A DNA stretch of 64,000 nt from Ensifer sesbaniae (GTDB lineage: Bacteria > Pseudomonadota > Alphaproteobacteria > Rhizobiales > Rhizobiaceae): positions 3,355,137-3,419,136 of the forward strand of contig NZ_JABEKU010000001.1 in the NCBI RefSeq assembly GCF_013283665.1, read 5' to 3'. Under the pieces are notes generated by a model. The model ran no database searches. It saw only the letters and a list, made by a program, of their open reading frames with translations, and was not told where the DNA came from. Every line of letters begins with the position of its first letter. The stretch's first letter is position 1. A program made the position numbers and the translations under genes. Below are positions 57,597 to 64,000 of the stretch, piece after piece.

Positions 57597-59045
57597 ATGG
57601 ACGCACGCGAACCGATGACGCGCCGAGGCAGGGCCAGCGTTTTCAGCATGGGAAGAGGCGACGCAGGGCGGCTTGGCCGCAAGGCGGCGACGCTTGCGGT
57701 CGCGCTTGCGATCGGCCTGCCGGCAGGCGCCCAGGAAGCCACGCCACCCGGCGCCACGATGGCCGGCCAGGAACAGGGTCCGCCGGATCCTGCCGCCGAC
57801 CTCACCCTTCGCCGCAACAGCACGCGCAGCGAACTCGACGCACTTTCGAAGACCATTACGCTGTCGCAGGAGCGTGCCAACGCGCTGAGCGAAACCATCG
57901 CCGAGATCGACAAGACCAACGAGACGCTGCGCGCCGCAATTGTCGATTCCGCCAAGAAGCGGCAGGGTCTTGAGCAACAGATCGTCGACGGCGAAAGGAA
58001 ACTGAGTGACCTGCGAACCAAGGAGGATGCTGTCCGCAAGTCGCTGCACGCGCGCCGCGGGGTGCTTGCCGAGGTTCTCGCCGCGCTGCAGCGAATGGGG
58101 CGCAACCCGCCGCCGGCGATCCTGGTGACGCCGGAGGACGCGCTGGCCTCGGTGCGAAGCGCGATTCTGCTCGGCGCCGTCGTGCCGGGTCTGCGCAAGG
58201 AAACTGAAAACCTGGTGGCGGACCTCAAGGCGCTCTCGGACATCCGCGCCGGCATCGACCGGCAGCGTGAAGAGTTGACCGCAGCGATGACGGCCAATCT
58301 CGAAGAAGAGCGCCGCATGTCGATGCTGGTCGCCGAAAAAGAGAAACTACGCCAGTCGAGCGCCAGCGAACTTGCCGCCGAACAGCGCAAGGCGCAGGAA
58401 CTTGCCGCCCAGGCCACCAATCTTCAAGGTCTGATCGGCTCGCTCGAAAGCCAGATCGCCTCCGTTCGCGACGCCGCGGAAGCGGCCCGCGCGCAGGAGG
58501 AAGAGCGCCGGCGCATGAGCGAGGCCGAGCGCGAGGCGGCGCGTGAATTGGCTCGCAATGCCGTGCCCGACAAAAACCGCATTACCCCCGCATATGTGTT
58601 TTCGGAGCTGAGGAACAAGCTTGCCTATCCGGCTGCGGGATCGCTGTTGCGCAAATTCGGCGATGCAGATGGCACGGGGCACTCCCTGCAAGGGATCATG
58701 TTGGAAACCAATCCGGGCGCGCTGGTGACTGCGCCGTCAGATGGCTGGATCGTCTATGCAGGCAATTTCCGCAGTTATGGGCAGATGATCATTCTCAACC
58801 CGGGCGACGGCTATCACGTCGTGCTGTCGGGGATGGAGAGGGTGGGCGTACAGCCCGGGCAGTTCGTCGTGGCCGGTGAACCATTGGCGACGATGGGCGC
58901 AAAAAGAGTGGCGAGCGCTGCGGCCTTGGCGCTGGAAACAGACCGGCCGACGCTTTACATTGAATTCCGGAAAGACGGGAAACCGGTTGATTCCCGACCG
59001 TGGTGGACCGCAGCAGAGGTTGGAAAGGCGCGAAATGATACGTAG
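57597..59045 (+). CDS. EnvC-like LytM factor (M23 family, apparently non-catalytic)
   Basis: A protein of 482 residues. A signal peptide (about 28-45, ending AGAQ) is followed by a long coiled coil (about 60-310) and a C-terminal LytM/M23 domain (about 355-475; TAPSDGWIVYAGNFRSYGQMIILNPGDGYHVVLSGM). The HxH zinc motif is not seen (LSG in its place), and the first His lacks the usual Asp partner. So, like E. coli EnvC, it probably activates a cell-wall amidase. ATG 57612 is a possible start. It overlaps ctpA by 11 bp. Confidence 0.88.
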   Translation: MDAREPMTRRGRASVFSMGRGDAGRLGRKAATLAVALAIGLPAGAQEATPPGATMAGQEQGPPDPAADLTLRRNSTRSELDALSKTITLSQERANALSETIAEIDKTNETLRAAIVDSAKKRQGLEQQIVDGERKLSDLRTKEDAVRKSLHARRGVLAEVLAALQRMGRNPPPAILVTPEDALASVRSAILLGAVVPGLRKETENLVADLKALSDIRAGIDRQREELTAAMTANLEEERRMSMLVAEKEKLRQSSASELAAEQRKAQELAAQATNLQGLIGSLESQIASVRDAAEAARAQEEERRRMSEAEREAARELARNAVPDKNRITPAYVFSELRNKLAYPAAGSLLRKFGDADGTGHSLQGIMLETNPGALVTAPSDGWIVYAGNFRSYGQMIILNPGDGYHVVLSGMERVGVQPGQFVVAGEPLATMGAKRVASAAALALETDRPTLYIEFRKDGKPVDSRPWWTAAEVGKARNDT

Positions 59046-60357
59046 GGCTTCACTTGTTCTGGTCGGGGCGCTGATGGGCGCGACCGCGATGGGCGTGGTT
59101 TATTCGGCTGTCGTTCCGGCTGTCGCGGCCAACACCTCGACCTATCGCGAACTGGCAATTTTCGGCGACGTCTTCGAGCGCGTACGCGCGCAGTACGTGA
59201 CGCCGCCGCAGGACGACAAGCTGATCGAGAATGCCATCAACGGCATGCTCTCCTCGCTCGATCCGCATTCCAGCTACATGAACTCGGCCGATGCCGAGGA
59301 CATGCGCACCCAGACCCGCGGTGAGTTCGGCGGCCTCGGCATCGAAGTCACCATGGAGGACGATCTCGTCAAGGTCACGAGCCCGATCGACGACACGCCG
59401 GCCGCACGCGCCGGTGTGCTTGCCGGCGACTTCATCTCGAAGATCGACGGCCAGGACGTTCGCGGCCTGAAGCTTGAAGACGCCGTGGAGAAGATGCGCG
59501 GCGCGGTCGGTACGCCCATCAAGCTGACCATCCTGCGCAAGGGCGCGGAAAAGCCGATCGAACTGACGATCGTGCGCGACGTCATCGCCGTTCGCGCCGT
59601 CAAGTTCCGCACCGAAGGCGACGTCGGCTATCTGCGTGTCATCTCCTTCACCGAGAAGACCTTTGACGACCTGAAGAAGGGCATCGAGAAGATCAAGGCC
59701 GAAGTGCCGGCCGACAAGCTCAAGGGCTACGTCCTCGACCTGCGTCTCAACCCGGGCGGTCTGCTCGACCAGGCGATCAACGTCTCCGACGCCTTCCTGG
59801 AGCGTGGCGAGGTCGTTTCGACCCGCGGCCGCAACCCGGACGAGACCCGCCGCTTCAACGCGACGCCCGGCGACTTGACCGATGGCAAGCCGGTCATCGT
59901 GCTCGTCAACGGCGGTTCGGCCTCCGCGTCGGAAATCGTCGCCGGTGCCCTGCAGGACCTGAAGCGCGCGACCGTGCTCGGTACCCGCTCCTTCGGCAAG
60001 GGTTCGGTCCAGACGATCATCCCGCTCGGCGAAGCCGGTGCCTTGCGTCTGACGACGGCGCTCTACTACACGCCATCAGGCAAATCGATCCAGGGCACGG
60101 GCATCTCGCCCGACATCAAGGTCGAACAGCCGCTGCCGCCGGAACTGCTCGGTAAGGTCGAGGCCCAGGGCGAGTCCGACCTGCGCGGCCACATCCAGGG
60201 CCAGAGCGAGACCGAAGAAGGATCGGGCTCGGTCGCCTATGTGCCGCCGGAGACGAAGGACGACCTGCAGCTCAACTACGCGCTCGACCTCTTGCGCGGC
60301 AAGAAGACGGATCCGGCCTTCCCGGCCAATCCGGAACAGGCTCAGCTCAAGAAGTAA
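59035..60357 (+). CDS. ctpA: C-terminal processing peptidase, S41 family
   Basis: A protein of 440 residues. An N-terminal hydrophobic segment (signal, about 5-30) is followed by a PDZ domain (about 95-175) with GLGIEVTMEDDLVKVTSPIDDTPAARAGVLAGD, and a protease core with the nucleophile Ser in NGGSASASEIVAGAL and the general-base Lys in SFGKGSVQ. It is active in the periplasm. ATG 59035 has GGAAAGG upstream and lies inside the end of the EnvC-like gene. The two functions (amidase activation and periplasmic proteolysis) are often linked. Confidence 0.95.
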   Translation: MIRRASLVLVGALMGATAMGVVYSAVVPAVAANTSTYRELAIFGDVFERVRAQYVTPPQDDKLIENAINGMLSSLDPHSSYMNSADAEDMRTQTRGEFGGLGIEVTMEDDLVKVTSPIDDTPAARAGVLAGDFISKIDGQDVRGLKLEDAVEKMRGAVGTPIKLTILRKGAEKPIELTIVRDVIAVRAVKFRTEGDVGYLRVISFTEKTFDDLKKGIEKIKAEVPADKLKGYVLDLRLNPGGLLDQAINVSDAFLERGEVVSTRGRNPDETRRFNATPGDLTDGKPVIVLVNGGSASASEIVAGALQDLKRATVLGTRSFGKGSVQTIIPLGEAGALRLTTALYYTPSGKSIQGTGISPDIKVEQPLPPELLGKVEAQGESDLRGHIQGQSETEEGSGSVAYVPPETKDDLQLNYALDLLRGKKTDPAFPANPEQAQLKK

Positions 60358-60376
60358 GCCTGCGAGCATGGAATGA

Positions 60377-60410
60377 GAGCGCCGCGTGTTCGAACGAACA
60401 CGCGGCGCTC
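60377..60410 (+). terminator. Long hairpin after ctpA
   Basis: A 16-bp perfect stem (60377-60392 with 60395-60410) around AA, 20 bp after the ctpA stop. The T-tail is weak (TGCATTT). It is probably a terminator or an mRNA-stabilising hairpin. Confidence 0.6.
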
Positions 60411-60564
60411 TGCATTTCAGCCGAGCGCATCCGCTCCGCCGGAAGCAGACTCACTGGTCAACGCGACACAGCTAAATTATAGGGGTAAGGACGCTGCCGC
60501 GGCCGCTGATTCTCAGGCACCGGTGCGCTCGGAGAGGAATTGCGAAGCGTCTCAACGCCGCCTT

Positions 60565-60668
60565 GCTCTAGAGCGCCGCACGTCCTGTCAGACGCGCAAA
60601 GCCGCTGCAGCGCCTTGAATTGCTGCATGTTTGTCCTTTGATCGACCATGATCAAAGCAGGCATGCAG
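60565..60668. repeat. Composite rhizobial intergenic repeat
   Basis: Begins with the palindrome GCTCTAGAGC and ends in a hairpin with outer arms CTGCATG/CATGCAG (60623-60629 with 60662-60668) and an inner stem CTTTGATC/GATCAAAG (60636-60643 with 60650-60657). The wording of both modules recurs in intergenic regions of Rhizobiaceae, as far as I recall. Its right end runs into the deacetylase frame. Confidence 0.55.
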
Positions 60669-61913
60669 GAGCGGCAACATCGCACAGATCGACCGAGGCT
60701 CCGTTTGGGAACTGATCTCAATGCCCCCCTGGGCCAGAACCGGCGGGTGAAGCCAGCGGCGAGGCGCGATCCCCGACGGATGCTCGGGCTCTCTTTTCTT
60801 GGTATTTGTATTGCGTCGATTGTCGGACTGTCGCTATGGGGCACGCTTGCGCCGGACGGACTGAAGCGGGGCCAGCCTGAAACGGCAGCAACCGAGAGCG
60901 CCAAGGGCGCCGCCGAGAAGCCAGCGAAAGCGGCAAATGGCCAGTCCGGTGCGGGCGGAACGATGGAGCCAGGGACCGCCTATTCCGGCGCCGACGTCGA
61001 ACACACGCTCACCGATGACGGCTCTACCGTTACCAAGTTTTCACCGCGCAGCCGCGACGGCAAGGGCCCGGCCCTGATCAATGTCGGTCCGATCCGCGGC
61101 CAGGATCCGCGGATGGCGGCCATACCCAACGACGATCTCCTGGAAGACAGCCCAGCCGGACGTTTGCCGATCATCGGTCCGGACGGTCTGCGCTCCATGG
61201 ATCAATATGCACGGCCCTGGTCCGGCGCGCGCGGCACGCGCATCGCGCTGGTCGTCGGCGGCCTCGGCCTCAGCCAGACCGGCACCCAGAAGGCGATCCG
61301 CGACCTGCCGGCCGAAGTGACGCTGGGCTTTGCCACGGCCGGAAACAGCCTGCAGCGCTGGATGCAGGAGGCGCGCCGAAGCGGCCATGAGATCCTGCTG
61401 CAGATACCGATGGAGCCCTTCGACTATCCGGCGAACGATCCTGGGCCCAACGCGTTGCGCGTCGGCCTCGGCGCCAAGAAGAACCTGATGGAGCTGCACC
61501 GGAACCTCGCCGAGATCACCAATTACACCGGCATCATGAACTATCTCGGTGGTCGCTTCCTGTCGGACGCCGACGCGCTGGAACCGGTGATGCGCGATCT
61601 CGGCAAGCGCGGCCTGCTGTTCCTCGACGACGGAACGTCGGCGCAATCGCTCTCGGGCAAGCTCGCCGATGCCTTCGACGTACCGCACGGCTTTGCCGAC
61701 CTGACGCTCGACACGGAGCTCAGCCGCAGCGCGATCCTGAAGAAGCTTGACGAACTGGAGCGGATTGCGCGCCGCAATGGCACCGCCATCGGCGTCGCTT
61801 CCGCCTTCGACGAAAGCGTCGGTGCGATTGCCTCCTGGATCGGCGAGGCACAGGGACGCGGTATCGAGATCGTCGGCGTTTCCGCGCTCGTCAAGGATCC
61901 GCAACAGAACTAG
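60648..61913 (+). CDS. Divergent polysaccharide deacetylase family protein
   Basis: A protein of 421 residues from ATG 60648, or 402 from TTG 60705. One membrane segment (MLGLSFLGICIASIVGLSLWG) anchors it. An Ala/Glu/Gly-rich linker follows, then a COG2861-type deacetylase-like domain (about 200-415; ALVVGGLGLSQ, VTLGFATAG, LLQIPMEPFDYP). The usual DD/HxxxH metal set is not obvious, as is common in this family. The ATG is within a repeat hairpin, whereas TTG 60705 has GAGG at 6 bases and gives the usual GTDLNAPLG start. It lies between ctpA and rppH. Confidence 0.85.
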   Translation: MIKAGMQERQHRTDRPRLRLGTDLNAPLGQNRRVKPAARRDPRRMLGLSFLGICIASIVGLSLWGTLAPDGLKRGQPETAATESAKGAAEKPAKAANGQSGAGGTMEPGTAYSGADVEHTLTDDGSTVTKFSPRSRDGKGPALINVGPIRGQDPRMAAIPNDDLLEDSPAGRLPIIGPDGLRSMDQYARPWSGARGTRIALVVGGLGLSQTGTQKAIRDLPAEVTLGFATAGNSLQRWMQEARRSGHEILLQIPMEPFDYPANDPGPNALRVGLGAKKNLMELHRNLAEITNYTGIMNYLGGRFLSDADALEPVMRDLGKRGLLFLDDGTSAQSLSGKLADAFDVPHGFADLTLDTELSRSAILKKLDELERIARRNGTAIGVASAFDESVGAIASWIGEAQGRGIEIVGVSALVKDPQQN

Positions 61914-61963
61914 CTTACAGCCATCCGACAGAATGATTTGCGATTGAAAAGAAGAGGCAGCCG

Positions 61964-62491
61964 ATGAGCAAGGAAAAGGGCAAGAAACTCAGAGCGGAGG
62001 ACCTTCCCTATCGCCCCTGTGTCGGAGTCATGGTGCTGAACCGCGCAGGCCTCGTCTGGGCCGGGCACCGGATCGCCGTCGGCAATTCCGAATATGACGG
62101 CTCGCCGCAGCGCTGGCAGATGCCGCAGGGCGGCATCGACAAGAACGAGGATCCGTTGAAGGCCGCCTATCGCGAGCTCTACGAAGAAACCGGCATGAAG
62201 ACAGTCTCGCTGCTCGCGGAAGCGCCTGACTGGATCAACTACGATTTGCCAGAGCATCTGATCGGCATCGGCCTCAAGGGCAAGTATCGCGGCCAGACGC
62301 AGCGCTGGTATGCCTTTCGCTTCGAGGGCGAGGAGGACGAAATCGCCATCAACCCGCCGCCGGGCGGACACGATCCGGAGTTCGACGCCTGGGAGTGGAA
62401 GCCGATGCGCGAACTGCCGGAACTGATCGTGCCGTTCAAGCGCAAGGTCTATGAGGAGGTCGTCACCGCATTCGCGCATCTCGCGCCCTGA
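61964..62491 (+). CDS. rppH: RNA pyrophosphohydrolase
   Basis: A Nudix hydrolase of 175 residues that removes pyrophosphate from mRNA 5' ends (and may act on dinucleoside polyphosphates). [23 protein letters not shown] and the Nudix box [17 protein letters not shown] plus YEETG are complete. W residues in QRWYAFRF fit RppH. ATG 61964 is 50 bp after the deacetylase. Confidence 0.95.
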   Translation: MSKEKGKKLRAEDLPYRPCVGVMVLNRAGLVWAGHRIAVGNSEYDGSPQRWQMPQGGIDKNEDPLKAAYRELYEETGMKTVSLLAEAPDWINYDLPEHLIGIGLKGKYRGQTQRWYAFRFEGEEDEIAINPPPGGHDPEFDAWEWKPMRELPELIVPFKRKVYEEVVTAFAHLAP

Positions 62492-62493
62492 AG

Positions 62494-62640
62494 GACGTCG
62501 CGCAAGAGTGCGCAGCGGTTTTGCGGAAGCGAGGGAATATCAAGAACTTGAAGCGCGAGCGGCAAGTCTGAAGGATCGCGACGCGCTTAAGACAATTCCG
62601 GGAAAAGCGTGAAGCGGTTTTGCGTTCGGAATTGCGTAAT
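62494..62640. repeat. Composite repeat including 44-nt-type hairpin
   Basis: The left module (62494-62592) carries GCGCAGCGGTTTTGCGG and a pair AAGCGCG/CGCGCTT. The right module (62593-62634) is a hairpin with arms CAATTCCG/CGGAATTG and the core GAAAAGCGTGAAGCGGTTTT, related to the copies at 26004, 36255 and 52020. It is located after rppH. Confidence 0.65.
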
Positions 62641-62678
62641 TTCAAAGGACCCAAGCGAGAGTTCGTCTCTCACAGACG

Positions 62679-62706
62679 AAAAAGGCCGGCGATGTCGCCG
62701 GCCTTT
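62679..62706 (-). terminator. Terminator of bfd-bfr
   Basis: A 12-bp perfect stem AAAGGCCGGCGA/TCGCCGGCCTTT with a 2-nt spacer. On the minus strand it ends in five T. It lies 23 bp after the bfr stop. The plus strand also has a T-rich tail, so it could stop rppH read-through. Confidence 0.8.
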
Positions 62707-62729
62707 GCCTTTGGAAAGCTGCGCCGAAC

Positions 62730-63221
62730 TCAGTCGGCTTCGGCCTCGTTGGCCGGTGCCGCATTGAGCTGGCCGTATCTTTCTTCGCCGATCTTGTCGA
62801 GCAGATCGAGCTGGGTTTCCAGGAAGTCGATGTGGCCCTCTTCGTCGGCGAGCAGTTCTTCGAAGAGCTTCATGGAGACATAGTCCCCGGCGGCGTGACA
62901 GATGTCGCGTGATTTCTTGTAGGCGGTGCGGGCGTCGTATTCGCCGGCGAGGTCAGCCTTCAGCACTTCCTTGACGTTCTGGCCGATGCGTAGCGGCGCA
63001 ACCGTCTGCAGGTTGGGGTGGCCTTCAAGGAAGATGATGCGCGCGACGAGCTTGTCGGCATGCTGCATCTCCTCGATGGATTCCGCGCGCTCCTTCTTGG
63101 CGAGAAGCGTGTAACCCCAGTCTTCGAGGAGGCGGTAATGCAGCCAGTATTGGTTGACGGCACCGAGTTCGAGATAAAGCGCTTCGTTAAGCTGCTCGAT
63201 GACCTTTTTGTCGCCTTTCAA
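62730..63221 (-). CDS. bfr: Bacterioferritin
   Basis: A 24-mer iron-storage protein subunit of 163 residues. [44 protein letters not shown] (ferroxidase Glu/His and the heme-ligand Met region) and [15 protein letters not shown] are typical. The start codon is TTG 63221, with GGAGG eight bases upstream inside bfd. The frames overlap by 35 bp, suggesting translational coupling. Confidence 0.95.
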   Translation of the reverse strand: MKGDKKVIEQLNEALYLELGAVNQYWLHYRLLEDWGYTLLAKKERAESIEEMQHADKLVARIIFLEGHPNLQTVAPLRIGQNVKEVLKADLAGEYDARTAYKKSRDICHAAGDYVSMKLFEELLADEEGHIDFLETQLDLLDKIGEERYGQLNAAPANEAEAD

Positions 63222-63498
63222 TGTCCGCCCTCCGGTTCTCTTCGTGGAATTGTCTGAGGCGGGTCATGAAATCAAATATCTCGGCGTCCGTCGAGTCGCG
63301 GTGCGCGTGATATTGCTCGGTGGTGCGGATGATGATGTCGACGACATTCGGGAAGCAGCCGCAGCAACGGCCGCGTTTTTCCATCGCGTGATAGACTTTC
63401 GCCGGCACGATCAGCTGCCAACAGTCCTCGTCGAGGAGGCCGACAATCGTGTCTTCGATCTCTTTTTCCGTGATGAAATTGCAGCTGCAAACCAGCAT
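63187..63498 (-). CDS. bfd: Bacterioferritin-associated ferredoxin, (2Fe-2S)-binding
   Basis: A protein of 103 residues. The BFD-like domain has the four Cys in [10 protein letters not shown] (C4, C6) and [11 protein letters not shown]. It probably reduces and mobilises iron from bacterioferritin. The C-terminal third is longer and more charged than in E. coli Bfd. It is the first gene of the bfd-bfr unit, transcribed from the promoter at 63538-63566. Confidence 0.92.
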   Translation of the reverse strand: MLVCSCNFITEKEIEDTIVGLLDEDCWQLIVPAKVYHAMEKRGRCCGCFPNVVDIIIRTTEQYHAHRDSTDAEIFDFMTRLRQFHEENRRADIERRQKGHRAA

Positions 63499-63537
63499 TT
63501 CGTCTCGCCTGTCGTACGCAACGCCCTGTGTCAGCGC

Positions 63538-63566
63538 TTAAAGCAAAACAGGACATTTAGTGTCAA
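63538..63566 (-). promoter_or_regulatory. Promoter of bfd-bfr
   Basis: On the minus strand TTGACA (63566-63561), a 17-base spacer and CTTTAA (63543-63538). An inverted repeat TTTAGT-GTCA-ACTAAA (63556-63571) covers the -35 box, where a repressor would block polymerase. Confidence 0.65.
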
Positions 63567-63598
63567 CTAAAAACTCCGCGAGCGGAAGTTGCAGGTCG

Positions 63599-63615
63599 AT
63601 TAGAACGACTCTAAA
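63599..63615. promoter_or_regulatory. Irr-box (ICE)-like operator
   Basis: ATTAGAACGACTCTAAA agrees at 12 of 14 defined positions with the ICE pattern TTTAGAA-N3-TTCTAAA bound by the rhizobial iron regulator Irr. It lies 33 bp upstream of the -35 box of bfd-bfr. Confidence 0.6.
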
Positions 63616-63871
63616 CTTGATAAAAAGCTTCGTCTTTTCAAAATTTTAGAGAAATATGAACGACTATTCTTGCAGACCTTAAGTCGATCTTGCCGCACGC
63701 CGACTGCGACATTTTTACACACTATCAGACCGCTTTCGTCGAGCGCGCCGACTGTAGCCTTTGCCGAATGGTGATGCGGACCGTCCCGATCCGCGCGTCA
63801 GATGACCTGCCCATTTTATCGGAAAGCCCATCCGGCTGCCCTGTGCGGCGGCCGGGATCCGAGCCCTGTCC

Positions 63872-64000
63872 TCAATGGAAATTGCGCCCCTTCGGCATCA
63901 CGTCCGCCACCTCGGCCGTCGTCTGCTCCGGACTGCTGCCGGAACGCCGCGCCCTCGCCAAGCGTAGATCGCCCTGCGCTTTCTTCTCGCGCGCGTCGCC
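63872..64000 (-). CDS. 3' end of an unrecognised gene (runs past the right edge)
   Basis: The complementary frame is open from base 64000 to a TGA at 63874-63872, giving the last 42 residues. They are basic at first (REKKAQGDLRLARARRSG) and end in VMPKGRNFH. It is too short to assign. It is transcribed toward the bfd promoter region, which is 300 bp away. Confidence 0.45.
   Translation of the reverse strand, partial: GDAREKKAQGDLRLARARRSGSSPEQTTAEVADVMPKGRNFH

Overview
The window is a stretch of chromosomal housekeeping DNA from an alphaproteobacterium of the Rhizobiaceae, most likely Ensifer/Sinorhizobium. The basis is the high GC content, the mdh-sucCDAB and sdhCDAB layouts, a Brucella Omp19-like lipoprotein, the heme/Mic60/HemY cluster, a RIME-type intergenic element and Irr/CtrA-like regulatory motifs. 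No phage, plasmid functions, CRISPR array or intact insertion sequence was found. The genus assignment is recognition from memory, not a computed match.

Layout. 1-5.0 kb: a truncated SMC/RecF-like ATPase, a PlsC-type acyltransferase, a XerC/XerD-type recombinase, a TraB/GumN protein, a DUF2867 protein and an acyl-CoA thioesterase. 5.1-17.4 kb (all minus strand): mdh, sucC, sucD, sucA and sucB, then five accessory genes (MAPEG, VOC, LysE/RhtB, a secreted protein, an SDR) and lpdA. Together these give malate dehydrogenase, succinyl-CoA synthetase and the 2-oxoglutarate dehydrogenase complex, with hairpins and terminators between cistrons. 17.4-22.9 kb: zapE, an Omp19-like lipoprotein and sdhCDAB. 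23-26 kb: a secreted repeat protein and several small genes (DUF1761, methyltransferase, EVE, YciI). 26-34 kb: gpsA and tsaD run leftward. Divergent from them run hemC, hemD, an alphaproteobacterial Mic60 (mitofilin) homologue, hemY, a TerB-like gene and a glutamine amidotransferase. 34-42 kb: an MFS transporter, yggT-DUF167, ppa, a secreted protein, a GNAT, typA and a Tat-exported PhoD. 42-48.6 kb: an amidase, two small orphan genes and a membrane-stress cluster of a PspA protein, YqiJ and a YqiK flotillin.

48.6-62.5 kb is a conserved growth and envelope block: tRNA-Ser(CGA), rplU-rpmA, two GNATs, an EEP nuclease, obgE-proB-proA-nadD-rsfS-rlmH, an EnvC-like LytM factor, ctpA, a divergent polysaccharide deacetylase and rppH. 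The right end carries bfd-bfr behind a promoter with Irr-like operators, and the 3' end of one more gene.

The most unusual item is at 45.07-46.20 kb. One open frame joins a RuvC-less N-terminal part of a TnpB (IS605 OrfB)-like protein to a PspA/IM30 protein, behind a strong-looking promoter that would give a leaderless transcript. Other points worth a look are a dispersed 44-nt hairpin repeat whose arms covary, CtrA-like boxes before two uncharacterised genes, a hairpin separating a Shine-Dalgarno from the sucA start codon, and a deacetylase start codon that lies inside a repeat.
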